A stretch of DNA of 64,000 nt from an uncultured Mucilaginibacter sp. (GCA_913775265.1 CAJYJH010000071.1:1-64000), one strand, 5' to 3'; shown: positions 33,960-43,219, counted from the stretch's first letter. The notes: a model not told the origin generated them from the letters alone. A program made the numbers and translations.

Positions 33960-33988
33960 ACGCCGGTTAGCGATGGCTCAACCGGCGT
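33960..33988. terminator. Bidirectional terminator between HAD and proline dehydrogenase genes
   Basis: ACGCCGGTT and AACCGGCGT form a perfect 9-bp stem with an 11-base loop, with AAAAAAAA on the left and TTCTTGTTTG on the right. It serves the two convergent genes. Confidence 0.8.
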
Positions 33989-34009
33989 TCTTGTTTGTAT
34001 GTAAGTCAA

Positions 34010-35215
34010 TTAAATTCTTCTGCGTTTTTTTTCTTTAATAATTAGTCCCAATTCCCGGCTCATTTGCCCGGCAATGGCCGTATTTTCTTGGGCACGTCTA
34101 AACAGGTAAGGTAATACTGCTTTTACCGGTCCGTAAGGTACGTATTTTACTACGTTGTATCCTGCATCGGCCAAGTTAAAGCTTAAATTATCGCTCATGC
34201 CTAATAACTGTGAAAAATACACGTGCGGATGGTTGTGCGGTGTATTGTATTTATTTAGAAGGTCTACCAGCAAGCGGCAGCTTTGTTCGTTGTGGGTGCC
34301 GGCTACAATGGCAATGCGGTCAAGATGTTCAACGCAAAAGCGTAATGCTTCATTATAGTCACGATCGCTCGATGCTTTATCGGGTTGTATAGGCGATGGA
34401 TAGCCCATTTCTTGCGCACGCTTGCGTTCTTTCTCCATGTACGCACCTCGCACTATCTTAGCCCCTAATAAAAACTCTTCGGTACGGGCTATGTCAAAAT
34501 CCAGCTTTAACGAGGCTAGCTTATCGTGGCGGTAAATCTGGTAAGTATTATAAACTATGGCTTTGCTGCCGTTAAAACGGCGCATCATATTTATTGCCAG
34601 CTTATCCAGTGTTTTTTGTATCCAGCTTTCTTCGGCATCAATCATCACCGGAACGCCGGCCTGGTGAGCCTTCTGGCAGATGGCCAAGACGCGGTTTTGT
34701 ATTTTCTCCCATTCATCTTCTTCAATTGCCGATAGGGAAGTACCGGCATCCAGCTTTTCGAGCAGGCCAAACCTGCCTACGCCGGTTACTTTAAAAACCG
34801 TTACCGGAATAGCCGGATCACCGGTAGCACGCTCAATGGTGCGTATAATTTCATCACGGGTATAATCAAAAACTTTTTCATCTTCTTCGCCCTCAACCGA
34901 GTAGTCCAGAATAGTACCCACACCGCCCGAATGGAGATTTTTGATGGTTGCGTCGCAATCGGCAATGGTTTCGCCACCGCAAAATTGTTTAAATATGGTA
35001 GCTTTAATAATGCCTTTAATAGGCAAGCCGATATTTATGGCAAAGTTGGTAATGCCGGGGCCAATTTTAACTAACAAATTATTGTTGATCGCCGTAAACA
35101 GCCAGTATGCACGTTTTAAATCGTTGTTAGAGGCATGTTTAAAGGCAATCTCTGTGTTTTCAAAAGATAGAGTTCCCCTTTCGGGTTGCGGTAAATCGGT
35201 ACGTTGAGCAAGCAT
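34010..35215 (-). CDS. Proline dehydrogenase
   Basis: The 401-residue single-domain FAD-dependent proline dehydrogenase oxidises L-proline to pyrroline-5-carboxylate. The PutA-type TIM barrel shows VFKVTGVGRFGLLEKL (about 150), VMIDAEESWIQ (about 200), and the C-terminal GTHNEQSC and RRAQEN blocks that contact substrate and FAD. There is no DNA-binding or P5C-dehydrogenase part, so it is not full PutA. It is divergent from the S4-domain gene. Confidence 0.9.
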   Translation of the reverse strand: MLAQRTDLPQPERGTLSFENTEIAFKHASNNDLKRAYWLFTAINNNLLVKIGPGITNFAINIGLPIKGIIKATIFKQFCGGETIADCDATIKNLHSGGVGTILDYSVEGEEDEKVFDYTRDEIIRTIERATGDPAIPVTVFKVTGVGRFGLLEKLDAGTSLSAIEEDEWEKIQNRVLAICQKAHQAGVPVMIDAEESWIQKTLDKLAINMMRRFNGSKAIVYNTYQIYRHDKLASLKLDFDIARTEEFLLGAKIVRGAYMEKERKRAQEMGYPSPIQPDKASSDRDYNEALRFCVEHLDRIAIVAGTHNEQSCRLLVDLLNKYNTPHNHPHVYFSQLLGMSDNLSFNLADAGYNVVKYVPYGPVKAVLPYLFRRAQENTAIAGQMSRELGLIIKEKKRRRI

Positions 35216-35267
35216 CGTGCAAAATTAGAAAATCAATCAATATAACTCATTTTCTACACTAATAGTT

Positions 35268-35275
35268 TATTTTTG
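35268..35275 (+). promoter_or_regulatory. -7 promoter box of the S4-aroB operon
   Basis: TATTTTTG fits the Bacteroidota -7 consensus TAnnTTTG and lies only 8 bases before the ATG at 35284, so the mRNA would have almost no leader. Confidence 0.45.
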
Positions 35276-35283
35276 CCGCCACC

Positions 35284-35490
35284 ATGATTGAATTTAAACT
35301 AAACGGCGATTTTATCCCTCTAATACAATTGTTAAAGGCCACCGGATTAGTGTATACCGGCGGTGAAGCACAGATAGTGGTCACCGAAGGCGAAGTGAAG
35401 TATAACGGCCAGGTTGATTATCGCAAACGCCTCAAAGTAAAAAAAGGCGATGTGATTGAGTTCCGGTCCAAAAAAATTGTGGTGATATAA
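35284..35490 (+). CDS. Small S4-domain RNA-binding protein
   Basis: The 68-residue protein is little more than one S4 domain (YaaA/RlbA type): FIPLIQLLKATGLVYTGGEAQIVVTEGEVKYNGQ and RKRLKVKKGDVIEF are the standard elements. Such proteins bind structured RNA, often in ribosome assembly. It is 3 bases upstream of aroB and is surely co-transcribed with it. Confidence 0.85.
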   Translation: MIEFKLNGDFIPLIQLLKATGLVYTGGEAQIVVTEGEVKYNGQVDYRKRLKVKKGDVIEFRSKKIVVI

Positions 35491-35493
35491 CTT

Positions 35494-36570
35494 ATGGATA
35501 CAATTGAAAGTATAGACTACCCTGTCATTTTTAATGAAACACTTACCCAACTGGTAAATTTTATTGAACAAGGTAACTACACACGTTTGTTTATATTAAC
35601 AGATGAGCATACCGGCGAGCATTGCCTCCCTTTGCTGCAAAGCCGTTTAGAGCATTTAAACGACCGGTATGATGTGATAGAGGTTAGTGCGGGCGAAGAA
35701 AGCAAAAACATTGATTTTTGCTCAGGCATCTGGAAAATGCTGATTGATTTTGGTGCCGACCGCCATAGCCTGATGATTAACCTGGGTGGCGGTGTAATAG
35801 GAGATATGGGCGGTTTTGCCGCTTCTACCTACAAGCGCGGTATTGATTTTGTGCAGGTGCCAACTACCCTGTTATCGCAGGTAGATGCCTCGGTGGGCGG
35901 TAAAACCGGGATTGATTTTGACAATCTGAAAAACATCATTGGTACTTTTACTTCACCTAAGGCTGTGTTTATCGAACACGCCTTTTTAGAAACTCTGCCT
36001 TCACGCCAGATTTTATCGGGCTATGCCGAAATGCTGAAACACGGCCTGATCCAAGATGCTAATTACTGGAATGAATTAAAAGCATTAGGTTCGCCATTGC
36101 AGTTGCCGACGGCCGAATTAGTGTACCAATCGGTAGCGATTAAAAACAAGGTAGTGGTAGCTGATCCTTTTGAAAAAGGTTTCCGCAAGTGTTTAAACTT
36201 TGGTCATACTATCGGTCACGCGGTAGAGACGTACTCGTTGCAAAACGACGCAAATCACCTTACCCATGGCGAGGCGGTAGCTATAGGTATGATTTGCGAA
36301 GCCTGGCTGTCTCACAAAAAAGCCGGTTTAAGTTTAGATGAATTAAATGAGATCACCGAAGTTTTAAATAGTCTTTACCCAAGATATCAGCTGGACGACT
36401 CGTGCCACTCTGTACTGCATGCCCTGATGAAAAAGGATAAAAAAAACCAGGGTGACGAAATTAACTGTACGCTGCTACACCGGATAGGTGAATGCAGCAT
36501 TGATCATATTTGCAGCGAAGAAGAGTTGTGCGATAGTTTAAGCTATTACACGAACTTACAGTTGGCTTAG
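35494..36570 (+). CDS. aroB: 3-dehydroquinate synthase
   Basis: This 358-residue enzyme makes 3-dehydroquinate from DAHP, the second shikimate-pathway step. NAD-binding GGGVIGDMGGFAAS (about 98-111), QVPTTLLSQVDASVGGKTGID (about 127) and the zinc-site HTIGHAVE (about 249) are intact. The length is normal. It is the first of the aromatic genes in the window, with aroC, aroA, pheA and DAHP synthase nearby. Confidence 0.95.
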   Translation: MDTIESIDYPVIFNETLTQLVNFIEQGNYTRLFILTDEHTGEHCLPLLQSRLEHLNDRYDVIEVSAGEESKNIDFCSGIWKMLIDFGADRHSLMINLGGGVIGDMGGFAASTYKRGIDFVQVPTTLLSQVDASVGGKTGIDFDNLKNIIGTFTSPKAVFIEHAFLETLPSRQILSGYAEMLKHGLIQDANYWNELKALGSPLQLPTAELVYQSVAIKNKVVVADPFEKGFRKCLNFGHTIGHAVETYSLQNDANHLTHGEAVAIGMICEAWLSHKKAGLSLDELNEITEVLNSLYPRYQLDDSCHSVLHALMKKDKKNQGDEINCTLLHRIGECSIDHICSEEELCDSLSYYTNLQLA

Positions 36571-36634
36571 AATTTTTAGCTTTTTTTATTGAAGCTAAGC
36601 TCATACAGGGCTGCATAATTTATTGGTTTTACTA

Positions 36635-36642
36635 TATATTTG
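36635..36642 (+). promoter_or_regulatory. -7 promoter box of the VOC gene
   Basis: TATATTTG matches TAnnTTTG, with TTGG about 12 bases upstream and the ATG at 36661. It shows that the TTG within it (36640) is promoter sequence, not a start codon. Confidence 0.55.
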
Positions 36643-36660
36643 TTTAAACCTAAAGATATT

Positions 36661-37137
36661 ATGCAGCCCATCAGTACATGTATATGGTTTAATAACCAGG
36701 CAGAAGAAGCCGCAATATTTTACACCAGCATATTTCCTGATACCAAAGTTAGCAACGTGATGCGTTATGGCCAGGGCATGCCCGGCGAACCTGGTGCCGT
36801 GATGGCTATGACGGTAGTATTAAACGGCAGGGAGTTTATATTCCTGAACGGTAATTCGGGCTTTACCGCTCCCGGACCGGCAATCTCGTTTTTTATTAAG
36901 TGTGATACGCAAGAAGAGGTTAATCATTACTGGGATAAACTGGTAGACGGCGGTTCGCCAATTCAATGCGGTTGGTTAACCGATAAATATGGTATTACCT
37001 GGCAGGTGGTGCCGGTAAAAATGATGCAACTGATGCAAAGTAGTAACGCGCAAAAATCACAAAAGGTAGCACAGGCCATGATGAAAATGGCGAAGTTAGA
37101 TATAAACGAGTTGCAGCGTGTTTTTGATGAGGCGTAA
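36661..37137 (+). CDS. VOC-superfamily PhnB-like protein
   Basis: From ATG 36661 the frame gives 158 residues. This glyoxalase/bleomycin-resistance fold protein of the PhnB (3-demethylubiquinone methyltransferase-like) group begins QPISTCIWFNNQAEEAAIFYTSIFPD and has GREFIFLNG and ITWQVVP strands. Substrate not known in this group. A -7 box lies just upstream, so it has its own promoter. Confidence 0.85.
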   Translation: MQPISTCIWFNNQAEEAAIFYTSIFPDTKVSNVMRYGQGMPGEPGAVMAMTVVLNGREFIFLNGNSGFTAPGPAISFFIKCDTQEEVNHYWDKLVDGGSPIQCGWLTDKYGITWQVVPVKMMQLMQSSNAQKSQKVAQAMMKMAKLDINELQRVFDEA

Positions 37138-37188
37138 AGGATATATACAGTCATCAAAACACTATTTTACATTTTTTTTATTTTTCTA

Positions 37189-37218
37189 TTGACAATCAAA
37201 TTTAATCTTGTAGTTTTA
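37189..37218 (+). promoter_or_regulatory. Promoter of the pheA attenuator region
   Basis: TTG (37189-37191) and TAGTTTTA (37211-37218) are 19 bases apart, the Bacteroidota -33/-7 spacing, and lie just upstream of the leader peptide ATG (37236). Confidence 0.55.
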
Positions 37219-37235
37219 CCGCCAGCAATACAACA

Positions 37236-37304
37236 ATGAAGTTAAACAACGCATTCGGTTTTGGTTTCTATTACTTTTACTTTAGCAGTAAGAGCCGGGA
37301 CTGA
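37236..37304 (+). CDS. pheL: Phe/Tyr-rich leader peptide of pheA
   Basis: A 22-residue frame has ten consecutive codons reading FGFGFYYFYF, five Phe and three Tyr, and ends in TGA at 37304. It precedes a terminator hairpin and the pheA gene. The codons just before its stop (37293-37302) are complementary to the 5' arm of that hairpin, so ribosome position would decide whether the terminator forms. This is the classic layout of a ribosome-mediated attenuator. The composition fits sensing of both charged tRNA-Phe and tRNA-Tyr. Confidence 0.85.
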   Translation: MKLNNAFGFGFYYFYFSSKSRD

Positions 37305-37334
37305 TATGCTTAACAAAGACATATAAAACAAACT

Positions 37335-37364
37335 AAAAGTCCCGGCCCAACAGCCGGGACTTTT
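37335..37364 (+). terminator. Attenuator terminator upstream of pheA
   Basis: AAAAGTCCCGGC and GCCGGGACTTTT form a 12-bp stem with a CCAACA loop and a T run (37361-37366). AGCCGGGACT at 37293-37302, in the end of the leader peptide, can pair instead with the 5' arm (9 of 10 bases) and act as antiterminator. Confidence 0.88.
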
Positions 37365-37380
37365 TTGCTTTAACAGGGTT

Positions 37381-38223
37381 ATGGAAAGTAAAACGCCACG
37401 AGTGGCCATACAAGGTATCCGCGCCTCGTTTCATGAAGAAGCGGCCTTTAAGTACTTCGGTACCAACATCCAAACGGTGGAGTGCAATTCGTTTAAGCAA
37501 ACCTTCGAGGCGCTTAAAAATAACGAGGCCGACTATTTGGTGATGGCCATCGAGAATAATATTGCCGGTAGTATTCTGCCCAATTATTCGCTGCTCATGA
37601 GCTACAATTTTCCTATCGTGGGCGAGGTGTATCTGCCTATCCAGCTCCATTTTTTAACCTTGCCCGGTGTAAAGTTTGATGATATTAAAACAGTCATATC
37701 GCACCCTATTGCCCTGCGCCAGTGCGTTGATTTCATTGATGAATACCCGCAGCTTAAAGTGGTTGAAAGTAATGACACCGCCGCTTGTGCTAAACGTGTA
37801 CATGACCAGCAGCTCACTGATACTGCTGCTATTGCCAATAGCCTGGCTGCTAAGCTGTATAATTTAGAAATTATGGAGCGCCGCATCGAAAGCAACAAAA
37901 AAAACTTTACCCGCTTCCTGATTTTTACCAGCCACGAAAATGCCCATAAGGTAAAGGCTAACAAAGCGTCTTTGTGCTTCCAGGTAGCTAACCAGGCCGG
38001 GGCTTTGGCTAAGGTGCTCAATATTCTGGCTGAGCAAAATATCAACATGAGTAAAGTGCAAAGCATGCCCATACTAGGTAAGCGTAATGAGTACAATTTT
38101 TATGTAGATATTGAATGGAACGAAACCAGTAATTATGATACTGCTATACGCCAGATACTCAAATACACTCAAAACTTTAACATTTTAGGAGAGTACGAGC
38201 GGTACGAAGAGCCTGTTCATTAA
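37381..38223 (+). CDS. pheA: Prephenate dehydratase
   Basis: The 280-residue monofunctional enzyme converts prephenate to phenylpyruvate in Phe synthesis. The periplasmic-binding-like catalytic part is at 1-185 (VAIQGIRASFHEEAAFKYF, YLVMAIENNIAGSI, ESNDTAACAKRVH). A C-terminal ACT domain (about 200-275, FQVANQAGALAKVLNILAEQNINMSKVQSMP) should bind Phe for feedback control. The ATG is 15 bases after the attenuator T run, so expression depends on readthrough. Confidence 0.95.
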   Translation: MESKTPRVAIQGIRASFHEEAAFKYFGTNIQTVECNSFKQTFEALKNNEADYLVMAIENNIAGSILPNYSLLMSYNFPIVGEVYLPIQLHFLTLPGVKFDDIKTVISHPIALRQCVDFIDEYPQLKVVESNDTAACAKRVHDQQLTDTAAIANSLAAKLYNLEIMERRIESNKKNFTRFLIFTSHENAHKVKANKASLCFQVANQAGALAKVLNILAEQNINMSKVQSMPILGKRNEYNFYVDIEWNETSNYDTAIRQILKYTQNFNILGEYERYEEPVH

Positions 38224-38357
38224 AGTCCGTGAGTCAGTTAGACGGTAATACCGTAAGTTGAAAAGAAGAGAGAGATAATCGAAAAAATAAGATAGCCCCA
38301 TAAAATAATTTACTACCGGACGCTGTAGCAACGGACGCCCGGACAAACCCCAACACT

Positions 38358-39485
38358 ATGAAACTTGATTTGAAAGTAGAGCCGCTTAACAACTGGATTA
38401 CGGCTAAAAAAGAACCTTTATTAATTGCCGGTCCATGTAGCGCCGAAACTGAAGAACAATTAGTAGCAACGGCTCATTTGCTGGCCAACACCGGCAAGGT
38501 AACTGCCCTGCGCGCAGGTATCTGGAAACCACGTACCCGCCCGGGAGAATTTGAAGGTATTGGCAGCATTGGCTTGGAATGGTTAAAGCGTGCTAAAGCC
38601 GAAACTGGTTTACCAACTGCTATTGAGGTAGCTACTGGCAAACACGTTGAAGAAGCTTTAAAAGCAGGTGTTGACATTTTTTGGGTAGGTGCCCGTTCAA
38701 CCGTTAACCCTTTCACCGTTCAGGAAATTGCAGATGCTTTGCAAGGTGTTGATATCCCGGTAATGGTTAAAAACCCGGTTAACCCCGATCTGTCATTATG
38801 GATTGGTGCTTTAGAGCGTATCAACCGTGCAGGCGTAACTAAACTGGCGGCTATTCACCGTGGTTTTTCATCGTTCGAAAAAACAGCTTTCCGTAACGAG
38901 CCGATGTGGGATTTAGCCATCAACTTAAAAACCCACGCACCTGAGTTGCCTATCATTTGCGATCCAAGCCATATTTCGGGTAACCGTGAGCTGATCCCTT
39001 ACGTGTCGCAAAAAGCGCTGGATTTGGACATGCAGGGTTTAATGATCGAGTCGCACATTGATCCGTCTGTAGCCTGGACTGATGCTAAGCAACAACTCAC
39101 TCCGGCTGCTTTAAGTGACTTGATGGACCGCCTTACTTTACGTAAACCTGAAGTAGCCAGCACCGAAGTAAAAGATAAACTGGCTGAGCTGCGCGAAAAG
39201 ATTGACAAAATTGACGACTTAGTGATTCAAAAAATGGCTGAGCGCATGAAGATTGTAGAGCAGATTGGTAACCACAAAAAAGACAACAGCATCACAATTT
39301 TGCAGGTTAACCGTTGGGACGAAATTTTACAAAAACGTACCAACTATGCAAAAGCCCTGAATTTAAACCCTGAGTTTACCGAAAAAATGCTGGAGCTGAT
39401 CCATGGCGAGTCTATCCGTAAACAAACTGAAATCATGAACAAAGGACAAGGTACTACGCCGGTTCATGAGCAATTAACTCATTAA
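38358..39485 (+). CDS. Bifunctional DAHP synthase-chorismate mutase
   Basis: The 375-residue protein has a DAHP synthase of the KDO8P-like type at 1-265 (LIAGPCSAETEEQL, LRAGIWKPRTRPGEFEG, ICDPSHISGNREL) and an AroQ chorismate mutase at about 275-365 (LAELREKIDKIDDLVIQKMAERMKIVEQIG). It thus catalyses both the entry step and the branch to prephenate. The fused mutase commonly gives feedback sensing in this type. It lies 134 bases after pheA, probably in the same attenuated operon. Confidence 0.93.
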   Translation: MKLDLKVEPLNNWITAKKEPLLIAGPCSAETEEQLVATAHLLANTGKVTALRAGIWKPRTRPGEFEGIGSIGLEWLKRAKAETGLPTAIEVATGKHVEEALKAGVDIFWVGARSTVNPFTVQEIADALQGVDIPVMVKNPVNPDLSLWIGALERINRAGVTKLAAIHRGFSSFEKTAFRNEPMWDLAINLKTHAPELPIICDPSHISGNRELIPYVSQKALDLDMQGLMIESHIDPSVAWTDAKQQLTPAALSDLMDRLTLRKPEVASTEVKDKLAELREKIDKIDDLVIQKMAERMKIVEQIGNHKKDNSITILQVNRWDEILQKRTNYAKALNLNPEFTEKMLELIHGESIRKQTEIMNKGQGTTPVHEQLTH

Positions 39486-39590
39486 TAGCCGTTAGGCTTA
39501 ATTGGTTGTGGCAGGCAGTCGTTAACTAAGTTTCTGCTTTGTGTATTGCCTGCCATAACTTTTATTTTACCTAACAGCTTTTAATCAATT

Positions 39591-40868
39591 ATGTCTAAAA
39601 ATATCATTGTTAGCCGCAGTCACAAAGCGGTTAACACTACCATACAACTCACCGGGTCTAAAAGCGAGTGCAACCGTGCGCTGGTAATCGAGGCTTTGAG
39701 CAAAGGCAAAGTGCAGGTAACTAACGTATCTGACGCTGCAGATGCCGTAACGCTTTCTGAGATTTTAAGGGAGCCTGCTAATGCCGGATCTGTTAACCAG
39801 CAGGCGTCAGATACGCCGGAAATCACCGAAGTGAACATCGGCCCTGCCGGTACGGCCATGCGGTTTCTAACTGCCTTTTTTACTTTGCAGGACGGGGAGG
39901 TGTTGCTTACCGGTACCGAGCGAATGAAACAACGCCCTATCGGTATTTTAGTTGATGCGTTGCGCCAGTTAGGCGCCAACATCACTTATGCTGAACAGGA
40001 TGGTTTTCCGCCTTTGCATATTAAAGGAAGGTTCGAACAGAAAACGGATCAGATTACCATCAAAGGTGATATCAGCAGCCAGTACGTCACTGCACTTTTA
40101 TTGATCGCACCTAACTTGCCTCAAGGTTTGCAGTTGCATATCGACGGCGAACTAACATCCCGCCCTTATGTAGAAATGACTTTGAGCATGCTGCAACAGG
40201 CCGGCATACAACATGCCTGGACAGATAATGTAATTAGCATTGCCCCTCAGGAGTATCGCGAAACCAGCATTTGGGTAGAGCCCGACTGGAGCGCGGCATC
40301 TTACTGGTACTCGGTAGCGGCATTGGCCGACGAGGCCGAACTGTTTTTGCCTGGCTTGACATCTTACAGTTTACAGGGCGACAGTGTGATTACCGAGTTG
40401 ATGGCCAACTTTGGTATCACCTCACAATTTAAAGATGGCGGTGTATACCTACGGAAAGATCCGAAACCGGTAGTCCGTAAAATATTTGACTTGAAATCGT
40501 GCCCCGATCTGGCGCAGACTTTGGTTGTAGTATGTGCTGCTTTAAATCATGAAGCCACCTTTACCGGTTTGGAAACCTTAAAAATTAAGGAAACCGACCG
40601 TATTGCCGCCTTACACAACGAATTGGGTAAGATGGGTGTTAAACTGATTGAAAAAGGACAGGTGTACAAACTGGATTGCAGCGAACGCTTCATCCCTGAG
40701 CGCATCACCATCAAAACCTACGAAGATCACCGTATGGCTATGGCCTTTGCACCACTGGCCCTCATCGTCCCCGAAGTTGAAATTGAAGATCCACAGGTGG
40801 TCGAAAAATCCTACCCCGCCTTTTGGCAAGATTTTGAGAAAGCCGGGTTCTCGATCAAAGAAGTATAG
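39591..40868 (+). CDS. aroA: EPSP synthase (3-phosphoshikimate 1-carboxyvinyltransferase)
   Basis: This 425-residue enzyme makes EPSP from shikimate 3-phosphate and PEP. GSKSECNRALVIEAL (about 22), GPAGTAMRFLTAFF (about 84), the SSQYVTALL site (about 162) and the C-terminal KETDRIAALHNELGKMGV (about 340) and DHRMAMAFAPLAL motifs are present. It is the last gene of the pheA-led cluster. Confidence 0.95.
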   Translation: MSKNIIVSRSHKAVNTTIQLTGSKSECNRALVIEALSKGKVQVTNVSDAADAVTLSEILREPANAGSVNQQASDTPEITEVNIGPAGTAMRFLTAFFTLQDGEVLLTGTERMKQRPIGILVDALRQLGANITYAEQDGFPPLHIKGRFEQKTDQITIKGDISSQYVTALLLIAPNLPQGLQLHIDGELTSRPYVEMTLSMLQQAGIQHAWTDNVISIAPQEYRETSIWVEPDWSAASYWYSVAALADEAELFLPGLTSYSLQGDSVITELMANFGITSQFKDGGVYLRKDPKPVVRKIFDLKSCPDLAQTLVVVCAALNHEATFTGLETLKIKETDRIAALHNELGKMGVKLIEKGQVYKLDCSERFIPERITIKTYEDHRMAMAFAPLALIVPEVEIEDPQVVEKSYPAFWQDFEKAGFSIKEV

Positions 40869-40871
40869 AAT

Positions 40872-40978
40872 CAAGAGCTAAGAACCAGGAGCCAAGACCT
40901 TAAATTTAAATAATAATTTAAAGATTTGAGCGTCTTTCCTATTTGTTTCAACTCTTGGCTCTTGGTTCTTAGCTCTTG
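40872..40978. repeat. 26-bp inverted repeat with 7-bp sub-repeats
   Basis: A 26-base arm starting CAAGAGCTAAGAACCAGG (40872-40897) is repeated inverted at 40953-40978 with one change. The right side is made of four 7-base units: TTGGCTC, TTGGTTC, TTAGCTC, TTGGCTC (40956-40983). It lies between convergent genes and may act as a terminator, but the pattern looks like a dispersed repeat family. Confidence 0.6.
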
Positions 40979-40988
40979 GCTCTATTCC

Positions 40989-42541
40989 TCACTCCAGTCT
41001 ATTCTCCCTCCGGTGCTGCTGATAAATAGCTTCCAAGTCGGGCTTGAGGTGTTTAATCAGAAATATCCCTGTACCGTGCTCTCGGGCTAATGGGTTTTCA
41101 ACTATGCCCATTTGCTTATAGCTTTCCACTACCGATTTTAAATCGCTTACATCGTTATCGTCGCTCACGTAAATCTATAGTCGGCGTTCAGCTTATCGGG
41201 GGCCCACAAGGCAAAACTGCTGTTAAGGCACACTACTTCGGGTAGTTGATAACGGTTGCGATACACATGCAATGCACCAGCCTCGCCGTAATTATCAGCA
41301 AAAATAACAGTGCGTTGCTGTTGCGCAGGCGTTAGCTGATGGTAGACGGATGCCGTCTTTCGCGCTATTTCGTCCCATCCCAGCATATCGGCATAATCTT
41401 GCGTAGTACGGTGCTTTTTGTGATCTTCCCAGGTAACGGCAAAGTCCATGAATTTCAAATGCTGACGGTAATAGTCAAAAAAAGTAAGTGCTTGGTTGAT
41501 GGGCAAAACCGGAAGCACTACTGGTAACAGTAGCAGGTTAGGGGAAATCATTAAAATTGTAGCCACAGTTTGTAGTCCGGTGTTCTTAAACCAGTATTCA
41601 AATCCCGCACCACCAGCCGCAAAAAGCATTGGATAGGCTGCCAGCAAGTAGTAAGCCTTACCGTTCATTTTTAACAAGAAGGCGAAAACCAGTAAGTAGG
41701 CTAAGCTAACAAACCGGTATCTGGCAAACTTTGCATGAAATAATAATAACAGCAAACCCGTTACCCAAACGATGATAGCCATACCATGTATCATGAATTG
41801 CGGCAGTATAAAGTCGGCAGGTTTAATGTAGCTGAGTTGCTCTTGTTTCAACTTGGTCATGTGGGTAATTACCGGCCAATGATGCGCATTTTGCCACCAT
41901 AAATTAGGTAAAAACAATAAGATAGCTATAACTGCTGCTATGGAAGTCTCTTTATGCCATAGTAAACGCCGCTGTGGGGTAAAAAGTAACGCTATTAATA
42001 ATGCTCCTGTAAAAAATGCCATGGTGTATTTGGTTAGTAAGCCCAACCCGATCACCATGCCTAACAGATATAAATATTTGCCATTTTCGCTGTTTACATA
42101 TTTTACGCACAGGTAGGCAGCTAACAACCACCATAACTGGTCGAACACTACGGGCTGAAATAGGTAGCCGCTGGCAGCCATTCCCGGCGAAAATATAATG
42201 CATAAGCAAGCCAGTGTTATGGCAAAGCGTTTTCCTCCTAATTCAATAGTCAACAAGCCGGTAAACCAGATCATTAATAAGCTGGCTATGGCTGGAAACA
42301 CACGTGCGGCCATCACACTGCTGCCCAAAACTGTAGTGCTGATCTTAGCCAGCAAAGCAATCAACGGAGGCACTTCCATATATCCCCAATCCAGATGATC
42401 GCCCAAGGTAAGATGCAGTAACTCGTCGCGGTGAAAGCCGTAATGGCCGCCGGTGAAGATGACCAACAGTATTTTTACGGCAACAAATACCAAAACAAAA
42501 GCTTTTAATGGTCGAACTGATTGTGATTGAATGCTTTGCAT
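40989..42541 (-). pseudogene. GT39-type glycosyltransferase with C-terminal frameshift
   Basis: The first 458 residues are a polytopic membrane glycosyltransferase of the ArnT/PMT type, with the acidic pair in GFHRDELLHLTLGDHLDWGY (about 32-52) and about ten TM helices. The frame stops at 41165. In the next frame a further coding stretch begins at once (YVSDDNDVSDLKSVVESYKQ) and runs to TGA at 40989, with TGIFLIKHLKPDLEAIYQ near its end, as in the C-termini of this family. A one-base shift near 41170 joins the two into about 518 residues, the usual size. It is either a frameshift mutation, a sequencing error or, less likely, programmed slippage. Confidence 0.72.
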
Positions 42542-42607
42542 AATAGGTTGGTGCTTGCAAGCTAAAAGTAATCAACAAAAAAGTAATTTGCCTTATTAAT
42601 TTGAGTT

Positions 42608-43168
42608 ATGAAAGTTCATGTCAAAAATATGGTATGCCATCGTTGTAAACTGGCCGTTGAGCAGGTGCTAACCAGCAGTGGCTACCATGTGCAGCAGGTG
42701 GAGTTGGGCGAGGTAACCATTGATGAAAATTTGAGTAATGAACAGCTGAAGGTTTTAGATGCGCAATTGAAGCACTTAGGTTTTGAATTGATTGATGATC
42801 GAAAAGCTAAACTGGTAGAAAAAATTAAGAACCTGATTGTTGATCGGGTGCATCATCATCAGGATGTACTAAGTATCAATTTATCTGATTACTTGGCGGA
42901 TCAATTACATTATGAGTACAACTACCTGAGCAACCTTTTTTCGGAAGCGGAAGGTATCACGATTGAGAAATATTATATCAGTCAGAAAATAGAAAAAGTA
43001 AAGGAGTTACTCATTTACGATGAGTTAACACTGAGCGAAATAGCTTACCGTATGGGTTATAGCAGTGTGGCTTACTTATCTAACCAGTTTAAAAAAGAAA
43101 CTGGTTTTACGCCGAGCCATTTTAAGGCTATAAAAGCAAACAAGCGCCGCAATATAGAAGAACTGTAA
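42608..43168 (+). CDS. HMA-AraC metal-sensing regulator
   Basis: The 186-residue protein has an HMA-like N-terminus (1-65) with the metal-site VCHRCK (Cys10, Cys13) and an AraC-type HTH C-terminus (about 80-178; SEIAYRMGYSSVAYLSNQFKKETGFTPSHFK). The metal-binding part in front of a DNA-binding part suggests that it senses a soft metal such as copper, and controls the next gene, which also encodes an HMA domain (79 bases away). There is no separate ligand-binding cupin. Confidence 0.85.
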   Translation: MKVHVKNMVCHRCKLAVEQVLTSSGYHVQQVELGEVTIDENLSNEQLKVLDAQLKHLGFELIDDRKAKLVEKIKNLIVDRVHHHQDVLSINLSDYLADQLHYEYNYLSNLFSEAEGITIEKYYISQKIEKVKELLIYDELTLSEIAYRMGYSSVAYLSNQFKKETGFTPSHFKAIKANKRRNIEEL

Positions 43169-43219
43169 ATTTTGTAAACCTATCCGGTAATTGTGTAAAG
43201 CCGCAGGCCAGCGTAGCCG

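Noticed and set aside
36640..36660. TTG start adding seven residues to the VOC protein
   Set aside because: That TTG is part of a TATATTTG promoter box, and an ATG follows at 36661.
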